From: Vibrio plantisponsor
Lineage (GTDB): Bacteria > Pseudomonadota > Gammaproteobacteria > Enterobacterales > Vibrionaceae
Assembly (NCBI RefSeq): GCF_013041605.1
Contig: NZ_JABEQC010000012.1
Location: forward strand, 87,445-151,444
Reading direction: 5' to 3'
Length of the DNA stretch: 64,000 nt
The translations under genes and the position numbers were made by a program. The notes under the pieces were generated by a model. That model was not told where the DNA came from, searched no databases, and worked only from the letters and a program-made list of their open reading frames with translations. This document shows positions 18,102 through 27,605 of the stretch, piece by piece; the stretch's first letter is position 1, and every line of letters starts with the position of its first letter.

Positions 18102-20591
18102 TTATGCCACTTTCGTGATTTTAACTGGACATTTCTTGAAGTCCGTTTGTTTTGAAAGTGGGTCGGTAGCATCTAGGATCAACTTGTTGATCAGAATGCG
18201 AGCATCAAAGAACGGTACGAATACCAAGCCTTTTGGCGGCTTGTTACGACCACGAGTCTCAACACGAGCACGAACTTCACCACGTGTGTTAGAAATCAGG
18301 ATTTCATCACCACGGCGTAGGCCACGAGCCACAGCATCTTCGTGATGCATGAAACACACGGCATCAGGGAAAGATTTGTAAAGTTCAGGTACACGGCGAG
18401 TCATAGTACCGGTATGCCAATGCTCAAGAACACGGCCTGTACATAGCCATAAATCGTGTTCTGCATCTGGTGCCTCTGGTGGCGCTTCGTATGGTGCAGA
18501 GATGATCCAAGCTTTACCGTCTGGCTTACCGTAGAAGTCCCAGCCAGAACCTTTCTTCGCATACGGGTCTGAACCTTCTTTGTAACGCCATTGTGTTTCT
18601 TTACCATCAACGAATGGCCAGCGTAGACCACGAGTTTGATGGTACATATCGTACGGCGCTAAGTCGTGGCCATGACCGCGACCAAAGATTGCGTACTCTT
18701 CGAAAATACCTTTTTGTACGTAGAAGCCAAAGTGGTGGGCATCGTCGTTCATTTCGCGAGCTTCGCTGACTGGGAACTTGTCGATTTGACCGTTTTTGAA
18801 CAGTACGTCGAACATTGTTTTGCCACGGTATTCAGGCATTTTTGCTAGCAGTTCTTCTGGCCACACTTCTTCCATCGTGAAGCGTTTAGAGAACTCCATA
18901 ACTTGCCATAAGTCAGACTTCGCTTCGCCCACTGTGCCTACTTGTTGATACCACGCTTGAGTACGACGCTCTGCGTTACCGTAAGCACCTTCTTTTTCAA
19001 CCCACATTGCGGTTGGAAGAATCAGGTCAGCCGCTTGCGCTGTTACTGTTGGGTATGGGTCAGAAACGACGATGAAGTTTTCCGGATTGCGGTAACCCGG
19101 TAAACGTTCGCCGTTGATATTTGGACCCGCTTGCATGTTGTTATTACATTGAACCCAGTAACAGTTCAGCACGCCGTCATTCAACATTCGGTCTTGAAGA
19201 ACCGCGTGGAAACCAGGTTTTGGCGGAATAGTGCCTTCAGGTAGTTTCCAAACTTTTTCTGCAATTTCACGGTGTTTAGGGTTTGCAACCACCATATCTG
19301 CTGGCAGACGGTGAGCAAAGGTACCTACTTCACGTGCAGTACCACACGCTGAAGGTTGACCTGTTAGCGAGAATGGGCTGTTACCCGGAGTCGCGATCTT
19401 ACCGGTCAATAGGTGGATGTTGTAAACAAGGTTGTTCATCCACACACCACGAGTATGTTGGTTCATACCCATAGTCCAAAGTGACATAACTTTCGTGTTT
19501 GGATCTGCGTATTGTTTCGCAAGCGTAATCAGTTTCTCTTCACTCACGCCTGAAATTTCAGCCGCTTTCGCAGCAGTGTATGGTGCAACGGACTTCTTGT
19601 ACTCTTCAAATGAAATGCTGGTCATTGAACCGTCGTTAGGGTTCTTCGCTTTTTTCTGAAGTGGATGATCGTCACGTAGACCGTAGCCGATATCCGTCAC
19701 AGCTTGTTTGAAGTTAGTGTGCTTGTTAACGAAGTCCCAGTTCACTGCATCGTTTTGAATGATGTAGTTCGCAATGAAGTTAGCGATCGCTAGGTCAGAG
19801 TTTGGTTTGAAAATGTAACCGTGATCAGCCAGTTCAAATGAACGGTGGTAGTAAGTAGACAGTACGTTTACTTTTACATGCTGTTGGCTCAAGCGACGGT
19901 CAGTCAGACGGCTCCATAGAATAGGGTGCATTTCTGCCATGTTCGAACCCCAAAGAACGAACGCATCCGCATGCTCTAAGTCGTCATAACAACCCATTGG
20001 TTCATCAATACCAAATGCACGCATGAAGCCCACTACGGCAGACGCCATACAGTGACGCGCGTTCGGGTCGATGTTGTTTGAACGGAAGCCAGCTTTCATC
20101 ATTTTTGCTGCTGCGTAACCTTCCATAACGGTCCATTGACCAGAACCAAACATACCGATGCTTGTTGGACCTTTCTTGGCAAGAGACGCTTTCCACTTCT
20201 CAGCCATGATGTCGAATGCTTGATCCCAAGATACCGGAGTGAAGTCGCCGTCTTTAGCGTATTCGCCATTGCGCATACGAAGAAGAGGTTGAGTCAGGCG
20301 GTCTTTACCGTACATGATTTTAGAAAGGAAGTAGCCTTTGATACAGTTTAGGCCTTTGTTTACCGGAGCTTCAGGGTCACCCTGTGTAGCCACGATACGA
20401 CCATTCTGCGTACCCACTAAAACTGAGCAGCCAGTACCACAGAAACGACAAGGCGCTTTGTCCCAGGTAATTTTGGTTTGATCTGTGCTAGCAATCAGGT
20501 TTGCAGCAGAAGCCGGTAATGTCACACCAGCGATAGCTGCAGCTGATGCTGCCGCGTTTGCTTTCACAAACGCTCGTCTTGTCATTTTCAT
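18102..20591 (-). CDS. napA: Periplasmic nitrate reductase catalytic subunit NapA
   Basis: 829-aa molybdoenzyme that reduces nitrate to nitrite in the periplasm. A Tat signal (TRRAFVK, residues 4-10) precedes the hydrophobic stretch ending at ASA. The [4Fe-4S] cysteines are Cys48, Cys51, Cys55 and Cys83. Cys181 in [10 protein letters not shown] is the expected molybdenum ligand. The length equals the E. coli enzyme. The start overlaps napD by 4 bases. It requires bis-MGD cofactor, to which MoeA and MoeB encoded later in the window would contribute. Confidence 0.98.
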   Translation of the reverse strand: MKMTRRAFVKANAAASAAAIAGVTLPASAANLIASTDQTKITWDKAPCRFCGTGCSVLVGTQNGRIVATQGDPEAPVNKGLNCIKGYFLSKIMYGKDRLTQPLLRMRNGEYAKDGDFTPVSWDQAFDIMAEKWKASLAKKGPTSIGMFGSGQWTVMEGYAAAKMMKAGFRSNNIDPNARHCMASAVVGFMRAFGIDEPMGCYDDLEHADAFVLWGSNMAEMHPILWSRLTDRRLSQQHVKVNVLSTYYHRSFELADHGYIFKPNSDLAIANFIANYIIQNDAVNWDFVNKHTNFKQAVTDIGYGLRDDHPLQKKAKNPNDGSMTSISFEEYKKSVAPYTAAKAAEISGVSEEKLITLAKQYADPNTKVMSLWTMGMNQHTRGVWMNNLVYNIHLLTGKIATPGNSPFSLTGQPSACGTAREVGTFAHRLPADMVVANPKHREIAEKVWKLPEGTIPPKPGFHAVLQDRMLNDGVLNCYWVQCNNNMQAGPNINGERLPGYRNPENFIVVSDPYPTVTAQAADLILPTAMWVEKEGAYGNAERRTQAWYQQVGTVGEAKSDLWQVMEFSKRFTMEEVWPEELLAKMPEYRGKTMFDVLFKNGQIDKFPVSEAREMNDDAHHFGFYVQKGIFEEYAIFGRGHGHDLAPYDMYHQTRGLRWPFVDGKETQWRYKEGSDPYAKKGSGWDFYGKPDGKAWIISAPYEAPPEAPDAEHDLWLCTGRVLEHWHTGTMTRRVPELYKSFPDAVCFMHHEDAVARGLRRGDEILISNTRGEVRARVETRGRNKPPKGLVFVPFFDARILINKLILDATDPLSKQTDFKKCPVKITKVA

Positions 20592-20893
20592 ACTTCATCC
20601 TCTGTTTGGGATTGTTGAATTCCAGTGTCTTCGTCCAACTGCTCTAAATCGGTTTCGATTTGGTGATAAACCAAAACAGTGCTGAGCACGTTAGTTAAAT
20701 TGTTGATGGCATCGATAGTGTCAGTAATAAAACCTTGATTCTCAGTTTCGAGAACAACCACAATTTTGCCTTCAGGGCTAGAACCGAAGACTTCTGCATT
20801 GTCGAATTCTTCGATTTGAGCCGTTATTGATTCAACATGCTGTGGAAGCACATGAACCACCAAACTTGAAATGTGCACTTCATTCAGTGACAT
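20588..20893 (-). CDS. napD: NapA signal-peptide chaperone NapD
   Basis: 101-aa cytoplasmic protein that binds the Tat leader of NapA and holds it back until the cofactor is inserted. It begins [18 protein letters not shown] and contains the family pattern of a beta strand with Val-rich core; the C-terminal 20 residues are acidic. It sits between napF and napA and overlaps napA by 4 bases, indicating coupled synthesis of chaperone and client. Confidence 0.93.
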   Translation of the reverse strand: MSLNEVHISSLVVHVLPQHVESITAQIEEFDNAEVFGSSPEGKIVVVLETENQGFITDTIDAINNLTNVLSTVLVYHQIETDLEQLDEDTGIQQSQTEDEV

Positions 20894-20908
20894 ACATTAC
20901 TCTCATTC

Positions 20909-21391
20909 TTATATTGTATTGCTCACATGGATAGATGCTGTTGGGCACACCGAAACACATGCGCCACAACCACTGCAGTCATCAATATTGATAACTGGTT
21001 GTGCAACTTTATTAAGTTGCAACTTAAACTGAATCGCCATTGTGTCGCATGTCTCACCACAGCTACGACATTCAACGTTTTGATACGCCAAACAATTCTG
21101 TTTGATATCTGCTTTAATCTGCCAAGGTGAACTGGACTGTGGAAGGAAAATAGGCTCGGGACAAACATCGGCACATTGATAACAAAATGTGCATTCGCCT
21201 CTGCTGAAATCTACGGTTGGAAAACCACCGTCACCATTAATAATGACCTGAGTTTCACAAGCAGAAACGCATTTGCCGCAACGAGTGCAATCGTCGGTAA
21301 AAGAAGCTGCTGATTTAACCCAAGGCATTATAATTGCTGAGTCTTCAACAGTTTTACGCGAGAACAATCGACGCCTGGCTAAATCGACCAC
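20909..21391 (-). CDS. napF: Ferredoxin-type protein NapF
   Basis: 160-aa cytoplasmic iron-sulfur protein with several [4Fe-4S] cysteine sets: CTRCGKCVSAC, CTFCYQCADVC, a CRSCGETC group and CSGCGACVSVC. NapF is thought to help mature or deliver iron-sulfur clusters to NapA before export. I start it at GTG 21391 (MVDLARRRLF), because AAGG lies 8 bases upstream and this matches the usual N-terminus. An in-frame GTG at 21400 has no usable ribosome-binding site. It is the first gene of the nap operon. Confidence 0.92.
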   Translation of the reverse strand: MVDLARRRLFSRKTVEDSAIIMPWVKSAASFTDDCTRCGKCVSACETQVIINGDGGFPTVDFSRGECTFCYQCADVCPEPIFLPQSSSPWQIKADIKQNCLAYQNVECRSCGETCDTMAIQFKLQLNKVAQPVINIDDCSGCGACVSVCPTASIHVSNTI

Positions 21392-21474
21392 TACAATCAC
21401 CTTATAATTTTTAAGCGATAGGTAAATTGTAGCTCAAAGTTGTTAAGCCACAATTTTCACTTATCCATATGAAA

Positions 21475-21480
21475 ATTGTA
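21475..21480 (-). promoter_or_regulatory. Likely -10 element of the nap promoter
   Basis: TACAAT on the minus strand, five of six bases matching the consensus. Transcription would start near 21468, which puts the centre of the NarP site at about -43 and the FNR box near -72. This resembles the layout at E. coli napF. Inferred from sequence only. Confidence 0.5.
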
Positions 21481-21502
21481 GTTTTCAGGCTATTTTCTTA
21501 AA

Positions 21503-21518
21503 TACCTATTAGGGGGTA
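21503..21518. promoter_or_regulatory. NarP-type 7-2-7 binding site
   Basis: TACCTAT-TA-GGGGGTA matches the inverted-heptamer NarL/NarP consensus (TACYYMT-NN-AKRRGTA) at 13 of 14 positions. The NN spacer, in which only NarP acts efficiently in E. coli, is exactly 2 bases. A further half-site GGGGGTA lies at 21522-21528. It is placed between napF and narQ, so the neighbouring NarP probably binds here to activate nap. Confidence 0.75.
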
Positions 21519-21532
21519 ATTGGGGGTAAGCG

Positions 21533-21546
21533 TTGTTTTAGATCAA
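21533..21546. promoter_or_regulatory. FNR box upstream of napF
   Basis: TTGTT-TTAG-ATCAA matches the FNR consensus TTGAT-N4-ATCAA at 9 of 10 positions. Together with the NarP site 29 bases closer to the gene, this predicts anaerobic, nitrate-dependent expression of nap. Confidence 0.7.
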
Positions 21547-21643
21547 TTATTTCCAGCGAGAGTGATCACATATTGTTAGTGTTTAACTGTGATTCAAAAT
21601 TTAAGAAAGACGACAGACGTCAAAATGAAGGAAATGCACAAGT

Positions 21644-23377
21644 TTGGTTAGAAGAGTTGAAAGGTCGCTGATTGGCACAATTGCCAAGGCAATGTTTAGC
21701 ATTGTGATGATGTCGTTTGCAACAATTAGCTTCGCGATTATAACGTTAGCATCGTCGTTAAATGACGCAGAAGCGGTCAACGTTTCAGGTTCTATGCGTA
21801 TGCAAAGCTATCGTTTAGCGCATGATATCCAGAGTTCCTCCACCGATTATGTCAGTCACATTGAGAGTTTCGAACATTCACTGTTTTCGCCGTCTATGCA
21901 GGCGCTAAAACATTGGACAGTACCTGAAGATATTCAGTCAGATTACAAAGACATCATCATTCGTTGGCAAGAGCTGAAAACAATCTTGAAAAGCGACCAA
22001 CGTGCTGACTATTTGAACCTTGTTGCCGGGTTCGTGAGCCAAATTGATGTGTTCGTTTTTAAGCTACAGCAGTTTTCTGAAAGCAAATTAATCAAGTTAG
22101 CATGGGTTGGGGGCTTAGGCCTTGGCGGTGTATTTTTGGTTTCTGTGTTGGTTGTTATTTATACTCGAAGAGAAGTTGTAGGCCCGCTGCGTAATCTCGT
22201 TGTGGCGAGTGAACAAGTACAGAACCGCTCTTTTGACGTACAGTTAAAAACAACCAGCCGCAATGAAATGGCGATATTGACCCGCACATTTAATGATATG
22301 GCGAATGAGCTGGGCAAACTGTATCACGGGCTTGAAAATGCGGTGAACGAGAAGACCCATAAGTTGCAACATGCAAATCAGTCATTGCAGGTACTTTATG
22401 AGTCGTCACAACAGTTAACGGCTTCTCGAATTAGCCAAGAGAATTTTCAGACGTTACTTAAACAAATCGTCAGTGTTGAAGGTATTGATGCTGTTCGCCT
22501 CGAAATCGATGAAGAGGCGGGCAAAGGTATTGTTTTAAATGAAGGTTATTGTGACAGTAATTGTAATAACAACTGCCACGAGCAACCATTGATGGTGGAT
22601 GGGCAGACGCTAGGAAGATTGTACTGGCGAGCGGGGTTACCATGTCCGGATAAAGCACTGATAGATAGCTTTGTACAGATGCTTTCGCGCGCAGTTTATT
22701 TTAATAAAGCGCAGAAGCAGGCAGAGCAATTACTGTTGATGGAAGAGCGCGCGACCATCGCCCGAGAGTTGCATGACTCTCTGGCTCAATCACTTTCTTA
22801 TTTAAAAATCCAGGTCTCTTTACTTAAGCGAGTCATGAATAAGCTAGAACAAACGCCGCAAAGTGAAAAGACAGCAGACATTATAAAAGATATCGATGAA
22901 GGCTTATCCGGAGCCTACACTCAGTTGCGTGAGTTGCTGACTACGTTCCGCTTAACTATTAAAGAAGGGAGTTTCGGACGAGCGTTATTGGAAATGATTA
23001 ATCAGTTGAAAGAGCACACCAGTGCGTCAATTGAGTTAACCAATAATCTCTCCTCGCTGGAGTTGAATGCGCATCAGCAGGTGCATTTAATGCAGTTGAT
23101 CCGAGAAGCGGTGATTAACGCCATTAAGCACGCAGACGCTACGAAAATAGTCGTGGAGTGTAACCAAGTTGACGGCGATGTTGTTGTCGTGGTCGAAGAT
23201 AATGGTGTCGGGTTTGAAGAACACGATGCAAAACTTAACCACTATGGTTTAAGCATAATGCAAGAGCGAGCAGCTCGCCTGAACGGAGATCTGACAGTGA
23301 ATTCTTCTCTGAACTCCGGTTGCAGAATAACTTTGAAATTTAAACAGTCTAAGGACATTAACGTTGACGAAGATTAG
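21644..23377 (+). CDS. narQ: Nitrate/nitrite sensor histidine kinase NarQ
   Basis: 577-aa membrane sensor. Helix 1 lies at about 14-37; the nitrate-binding P-box pattern SGSMRMQSYRLA at 48-59; helix 2 at about 152-173; then a HAMP domain, a central module with a cysteine cluster (Cys303, Cys307, Cys311, Cys334), and a HisKA_3 kinase core with phospho-acceptor His377 in ARELHDSLAQ. The ATPase N-box is AVINAIKHAD. The start is TTG 21644 with GAAGGA about 11 bases upstream; a stop at 21626 limits any extension, so the start is only fairly sure. It overlaps narP and is divergent from nap. Confidence 0.9.
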   Translation: MVRRVERSLIGTIAKAMFSIVMMSFATISFAIITLASSLNDAEAVNVSGSMRMQSYRLAHDIQSSSTDYVSHIESFEHSLFSPSMQALKHWTVPEDIQSDYKDIIIRWQELKTILKSDQRADYLNLVAGFVSQIDVFVFKLQQFSESKLIKLAWVGGLGLGGVFLVSVLVVIYTRREVVGPLRNLVVASEQVQNRSFDVQLKTTSRNEMAILTRTFNDMANELGKLYHGLENAVNEKTHKLQHANQSLQVLYESSQQLTASRISQENFQTLLKQIVSVEGIDAVRLEIDEEAGKGIVLNEGYCDSNCNNNCHEQPLMVDGQTLGRLYWRAGLPCPDKALIDSFVQMLSRAVYFNKAQKQAEQLLLMEERATIARELHDSLAQSLSYLKIQVSLLKRVMNKLEQTPQSEKTADIIKDIDEGLSGAYTQLRELLTTFRLTIKEGSFGRALLEMINQLKEHTSASIELTNNLSSLELNAHQQVHLMQLIREAVINAIKHADATKIVVECNQVDGDVVVVVEDNGVGFEEHDAKLNHYGLSIMQERAARLNGDLTVNSSLNSGCRITLKFKQSKDINVDED

Positions 23378-23996
23378 AGTAATGTTGGTGGATGACCACC
23401 CGCTAATGCGTAGAGGCATTAATCAGTTATTGAGCTTAGAAGACGATTTTGATGTGATCGCTGAAGCAAGTAACGGTACTGAAGCCGTCGCGCTGGCTCA
23501 TGAAGATGAACCGGACTTAATCTTGCTCGACCTGAACATGAAGGGCATGTCTGGGCTTGATACACTTCAGGCACTGCGCACCGACGGATGCAGCTCAACT
23601 ATCGTTATACTGACAGTATCAGACAGTGCGGCAGACATTGAAGCACTAGTGAAAGCTGGAGCAGATGGATATCTGCTTAAAGATACTGAGCCTGACGAAC
23701 TGATTGAATTGCTAAGACAAGCTTCTTCTGGTGAGAAAGCTTACAGCAGCGTCGTCGCGAAATATCTTCGTGAGCGCGAGGGGCACTCAGACGTATTTGA
23801 CTCTTTGACTGATCGTGAATCTCAAATTCTGGCGGAAGTGGCAAAAGGGTATCGCAACAAGCAAATTGCCGATCACCTGTTTATTTCTGAAGCGACAGTA
23901 AAAGTGCACATGAAGAGTTTGCTGAAGAAATTACGAGTGCCTTCGCGCACTGCAGCAACAGTGCTTTATCTGGAACGCTACGGCGAGCTGAGATAA
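23364..23996 (+). CDS. narP: Nitrate/nitrite response regulator NarP
   Basis: 210-aa NarL/FixJ-type regulator. The receiver domain has acidic residues DD at 10-11, phospho-acceptor Asp56 and Lys106; the C-terminal LuxR-type helix-turn-helix covers about 145-190 (LTDRESQILAEVAKG onward). It starts at TTG 23364 with AAGGA 8 bases upstream and overlaps narQ by 14 bases. I call it NarP, not NarL, because its partner is NarQ, it is next to nap, and the nap promoter has a 7-2-7 site. Confidence 0.92.
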   Translation: MTKIRVMLVDDHPLMRRGINQLLSLEDDFDVIAEASNGTEAVALAHEDEPDLILLDLNMKGMSGLDTLQALRTDGCSSTIVILTVSDSAADIEALVKAGADGYLLKDTEPDELIELLRQASSGEKAYSSVVAKYLREREGHSDVFDSLTDRESQILAEVAKGYRNKQIADHLFISEATVKVHMKSLLKKLRVPSRTAATVLYLERYGELR

Positions 23997-24018
23997 AAAT
24001 CGCGGCTTATCAGATGTA

Positions 24019-24046
24019 AAAAAGAGGCTAATTGCCTCTTTTTTCT
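24019..24046 (+). terminator. Terminator of narQP
   Basis: AAAGAGGC / GCCTCTTT stem (8 bp) with a TAATT loop, followed by a run of T. It begins 25 bases after narP. Confidence 0.85.
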
Positions 24047-24065
24047 TTATTTGCAGATTGCTATT

Positions 24066-24107
24066 AGTTACAGATTGCAATTTTGTAGTTACAGACTGCA
24101 ATTTTGG
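24066..24107. repeat. Two tandem copies of a 21-bp unit
   Basis: Units 24066-24086 and 24087-24107 share AGTTACAGAYTGCAATTTTG and differ at two positions. They lie between the convergent ends of narP and napH. Function unknown; a local duplication is likely. Confidence 0.7.
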
Positions 24108-24113
24108 CAGTCG

Positions 24114-24959
24114 TTACTGTTTCGAATAGCGAGTTTTAAACTCAAATACCTTTTCAGAACACACATCAATGCAGCGTCCGCAGCTAATACAATCCTGATC
24201 CATCACCCTGATGTCGCCATCTTTTAACGGCTCTCTAAGAACTTGCGGTTCTGGGCAGACGTTGAAACAATCCATACACTTAGTGCAGGCGTTTCTGTCA
24301 GTGGCGGTGACACGCATAATACTCTGTTTGCCGATGATGCCGTAGGTCGCCCCTAAGGGGCATAAGTGACCACACCATCCATGTTCGACCAGCAACAGAT
24401 CGAGTAAGAAGACAAGCACAATCAACATCCAGCCAGCACCCATACCAAATATCAGGCCGCGGTGGAGCGCAGAAACAGGGTCAATCCACACCCATAACGC
24501 ACTTCCGGAAATGGCGCTGCCAATCAGCAGTACCGGAATCAACCAATAACGCAGACTCTTTGGCCATGAATAGCTCGCTTTTAGATTCAGTTTTCTGCGT
24601 AGCCAAGCGGCTAAATCAGTCACGATATTCAGCGGGCAAACCCAAGCACAAAACGCTCTTGGTGCGATCACGGCGTACAGTGCGACAACAATCAGAGCAC
24701 CTAAAATTGCCGTGAACTCAGGAAGATGCCCTGCAGCGATGGTTTGTAACAGCAAGAGCGGATCTGTAAAAGGAATAACATCAAACAGAGTGCTAGACGA
24801 AAGGTTTCCTTTAAACACTCCCCACGTTGGGCCTGCCATAAACAGCGCAATAATGGTGAGTTGAGAAACTCTTCTAAGGATCAGGAAGCGATGCGCTTTC
24901 CACCAACCTAAGTTTTGTATTGCCGCTTTACCGGCGTCTTTAGCCAAATGCTTAGCCAT
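24114..24959 (-). CDS. napH: Quinol dehydrogenase membrane component NapH
   Basis: 281-aa membrane iron-sulfur protein with four or five hydrophobic helices, two cysteine pairs close to the membrane (CAWVCP and CGHLCP) and two C-terminal [4Fe-4S] sets (CTKCMDCFNVC, CISCGRCIDVC). With NapG it oxidises quinol and feeds electrons to the Nap system. I choose ATG 24959 (MAKHLAKD), 6 bases after GGAGG; an open frame to 25031 overlaps napG and is not conserved. The chosen length is close to the E. coli protein (287 aa). Confidence 0.92.
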   Translation of the reverse strand: MAKHLAKDAGKAAIQNLGWWKAHRFLILRRVSQLTIIALFMAGPTWGVFKGNLSSSTLFDVIPFTDPLLLLQTIAAGHLPEFTAILGALIVVALYAVIAPRAFCAWVCPLNIVTDLAAWLRRKLNLKASYSWPKSLRYWLIPVLLIGSAISGSALWVWIDPVSALHRGLIFGMGAGWMLIVLVFLLDLLLVEHGWCGHLCPLGATYGIIGKQSIMRVTATDRNACTKCMDCFNVCPEPQVLREPLKDGDIRVMDQDCISCGRCIDVCSEKVFEFKTRYSKQ

Positions 24960-24969
24960 CATCCACCTC

Positions 24970-25731
24970 CTAAAGCTGGTTGCCGTTAAATGGTTTAATT
25001 GGAACGCCACCGTGTTCTTCGGTATCGACACGTACTTCAGAATGCTCTTCCCAGCCTAAGCGGTAATGTTTACCTAACTGACCTTGAGCAAGCTCTATTG
25101 GCACCACTTTTATTGCCGCCACATCTAACACACAGGCTTCTTCGCACTTACCGCAGCCCGTGCAGTAGTCGGCATGAACGGTGGGAATAAATTTGGCGTG
25201 AAAACCTGTTCTTTCATTCCGTATAGTTTCAAGGGTGATGGCTTTATCGATAGCAGGGCAGATGCGGTAACAAACATCGCAACGCAAGCCCTGAAAATTA
25301 AGGCAGTTCTTTTGGTCGATGAGTACTGCAGTTCCCATCCTTGCATCGTCTATATTGGTCAGCGCTGGATCAAGTGCACCGCTGGGGCAGGCTTTTACGC
25401 AAGGAATGTCTTCGCACATCTCACAAGGTATTTGTCTGGCAGTAAAGTACGGTGTGCCCGCTGCAACAGGTGAAAGAAGCGAGGCTAACTTCAACGTATC
25501 GTATGGACATGCCTGAACGCATAAGCCGCAACGCACGCAGGCTTTTTCGAAATCGTTACCCGGTAATGCACCCGGTGGTCGAATAGGGACACCAGAGGTT
25601 TCTCTTGCCTGACTTTGCAGAGATTGCAATCCGAGGAGCGACGCGGCTGCACCGACACCGACTGCAGTTCTTGAAGCATCTCTTAAGAACCGACGGCGGC
25701 TTTCGGAAATTTTTGGACGAGAAGTTTTCAT
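24970..25731 (-). CDS. napG: Ferredoxin-type quinol dehydrogenase subunit NapG
   Basis: 253-aa periplasmic protein with a Tat signal ([10 protein letters not shown], then a hydrophobic stretch) and four [4Fe-4S] cysteine sets: [32 protein letters not shown] with a preceding Cys, and [11 protein letters not shown]. It should accept electrons from NapH. I start it at ATG 25731; an extension back to 25809 adds residues before the Tat motif and has no ribosome-binding site. It is the first gene of a napGH operon, separate from napFDABC, so nap is split in this genome. Confidence 0.92.
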   Translation of the reverse strand: MKTSRPKISESRRRFLRDASRTAVGVGAAASLLGLQSLQSQARETSGVPIRPPGALPGNDFEKACVRCGLCVQACPYDTLKLASLLSPVAAGTPYFTARQIPCEMCEDIPCVKACPSGALDPALTNIDDARMGTAVLIDQKNCLNFQGLRCDVCYRICPAIDKAITLETIRNERTGFHAKFIPTVHADYCTGCGKCEEACVLDVAAIKVVPIELAQGQLGKHYRLGWEEHSEVRVDTEEHGGVPIKPFNGNQL

Positions 25732-25829
25732 ACGCCAACCCTGTATAAAACGCACTACTAAAATTATAACCACATTATCTGTGTGCATAAGAATAGTCGC
25801 TACCTCCAAAGTAGTGTACGAACACTCCG

Positions 25830-25843
25830 TTGATTCAGGTCAA
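25830..25843. promoter_or_regulatory. FNR box upstream of napGH
   Basis: TTGAT-TCAG-GTCAA matches the FNR consensus at 9 of 10 positions, 99 bases before the napG start. It suggests that napGH has its own anaerobic promoter. Confidence 0.6.
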
Positions 25844-25886
25844 GTGAAAGCTAATATAAATGAAAAAATGTGCAGAGATTGAAAAC

Positions 25887-25915
25887 AAAAAGACCAGCGA
25901 ATCGCTGGCCTTTTT
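25887..25915 (-). terminator. Terminator of dcuC
   Basis: AAAAAG-A-CCAGCG / CGCTGG-C-CTTTTT stem with one mismatch and an AAT loop, T-rich on both strands, 21 bases after the dcuC stop codon. Confidence 0.8.
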
Positions 25916-25935
25916 ATGGTTAAGTTCGGCTGATG

Positions 25936-27303
25936 TTACGCCATCATAGGAACAAGAACCGTAGTACCGATAATTACGGTAATCAAACCTGTCATCACTG
26001 GTAGGAAGGTGCGTTTAACCACTTCAAACGGGCTTAAGTGCGCCATACCTGAAGTTGCAACGATAACACCAGATACCGGAGAAATAGTACGGCCTAGGTT
26101 TGATGCTTGTAGCATTGGGATAATTAGGAACGCTGGGTTCAGACCCAATTTTCCAGCCAATGATGGTGCAAGTTCCACGAATGCGTAGAAAGGTGCGTTA
26201 CCTGAACCTGTTGCGATTGCTGCGGCAACCGTCAAGATGGTCAGAATAAGCATCAGTGCAACGCCACCTGCGCCCGCAGTTTCTGCAAGGTGAAGTAGGT
26301 TGTCGATAGCACCGATAGACATTAAGCCTTGTGCAAATACGCCAGCTGCCACTAATAGCATTACCACGCCTTTAAACGCATCGGCCATACCGTCGTAACA
26401 CACTTCTAGGTCTTCTAACGCTTCTTTACCGTTGAACTTACGAGATACGTAGTGAACTAAGGCACCAACAAAGATTGAAGCAACAACGATGGTGTAGATA
26501 TCCAGAGATAAACCTTCGATGGTTTTACCGTTGAACAGGAATACACCAATAATTGGAAGGAATGGCAAAATTGAGTAATAGCCCGGTGCATTCACTTCAA
26601 TTTCAGACACATCAACTCGCTCCATTGGCGTGTTGTCTTTCTTATCCAGATATTTGTTCCAGAAGTAAGCCGTAATCGCCATAACGACAATGGCACAGAT
26701 AGATACAGGAAGAACGGTTTGTACCGCGAACACATCTAGGCTCAAGCCTGATTTTTCAGCCGCAATTACCACGTCACCAGAGGTTGGAGAAAGAATGATT
26801 GCTGCAGGTGAAGCACATACAGCTGCCGCTGCTGGGCGAGAGATACCCATCGCTGTCATCATAGGGAACAGGGTTGCCATTAATAGCACGCCTAGACCTG
26901 TTGCAGAGCTTACAGCCAGAGACATTAAACAAGCTACGATGTATGCAGAAACAAGCAAGATGTATGGTGATTTAATGAAAGAGAGTGGTTTAGAAAACTG
27001 TTTCACCACAACATTATTTGCACCGATGTGAGTCATATAAGAAGCAAAACCACACAACAGCATGATTTGCATACCTAAGCCGCCGCCTCGGTTTTGCAGC
27101 ATGAATTTGACGTATTCCAATGAATCTGTCAGTAAGTTGCCTGTTGAAGCAACGTTTTTAGGCAATACAGTGTGACCAATAATACCGGTGAGAATGAGTA
27201 GCACAAGACCACCAGTCAGTAGTACGCCAGCCGCTTTGTAGCCTTTTACGATCAGGTATCCAACAGCAATCGTAACAACTAACCCGATGAGAAGTTCAAG
27301 CAT
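25936..27303 (-). CDS. dcuC: C4-dicarboxylate transporter DcuC family
   Basis: 455-aa membrane protein with 12 or more hydrophobic segments, all along similar to anaerobic C4-dicarboxylate carriers that exchange or export succinate during fumarate respiration. Conserved-looking stretches are MQIMLLCGFASYMTHIGANN and ATGSGNAPFYAFVELAPSLA. I start it at ATG 27303 (MLELLIGLV), 7 bases after GGAG; a TTG 12 bases earlier lies inside that site. Its position next to nap fits an anaerobic role, but other dicarboxylates are possible substrates. Confidence 0.82.
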   Translation of the reverse strand: MLELLIGLVVTIAVGYLIVKGYKAAGVLLTGGLVLLILTGIIGHTVLPKNVASTGNLLTDSLEYVKFMLQNRGGGLGMQIMLLCGFASYMTHIGANNVVVKQFSKPLSFIKSPYILLVSAYIVACLMSLAVSSATGLGVLLMATLFPMMTAMGISRPAAAAVCASPAAIILSPTSGDVVIAAEKSGLSLDVFAVQTVLPVSICAIVVMAITAYFWNKYLDKKDNTPMERVDVSEIEVNAPGYYSILPFLPIIGVFLFNGKTIEGLSLDIYTIVVASIFVGALVHYVSRKFNGKEALEDLEVCYDGMADAFKGVVMLLVAAGVFAQGLMSIGAIDNLLHLAETAGAGGVALMLILTILTVAAAIATGSGNAPFYAFVELAPSLAGKLGLNPAFLIIPMLQASNLGRTISPVSGVIVATSGMAHLSPFEVVKRTFLPVMTGLITVIIGTTVLVPMMA

Positions 27304-27605
27304 AGTAGTCTCCAATCTATGAGAATGATGCGAGTAAAGTTAAAAGTAAATGTTGCAAAGTGTTACGGCAATTTACTCGAAACTTCTCTGTGGCACGAGT
27401 TCAACTTGCACTTTGAATGATCTAAAGCAATAAAAATTTAACTATCTTTTATAGGGTATTGTGCTTTTTGTGAATAATAACCCCGAATAATATTAAGGAA
27501 TATATGTATTAGTTAATATTATTGTTTGCACAAGATTTTCTAATGTTAGGCGATAAAAAAAGAAAAGTGGCACAAATGCACCACTTTTTTAAAAGAGAGG
27601 GAGAA
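27304..27605. promoter_or_regulatory. dcuC upstream region with an 11-bp inverted repeat
   Basis: 302 bases without a gene. The region contains the desaturase terminator at its right end and the dcuC promoter. AATAATATTAA (27486-27496) is exactly repeated in reverse complement as TTAATATTATT (27513-27523), with 16 bases between. I found no convincing FNR or NarP site here. Confidence 0.5.
27553..27588 (-). terminator. Terminator of the desaturase gene
   Basis: AAAAGTGG / CCACTTTT stem with a 10-base loop and, on the minus strand, a run of seven T. It lies 18 bases beyond the stop codon. Confidence 0.75.

Noticed and set aside
26690..27031. 113-codon plus-strand frame inside dcuC
   Set aside because: It is antisense to the conserved membrane protein gene, with no ribosome-binding site and no recognisable product.
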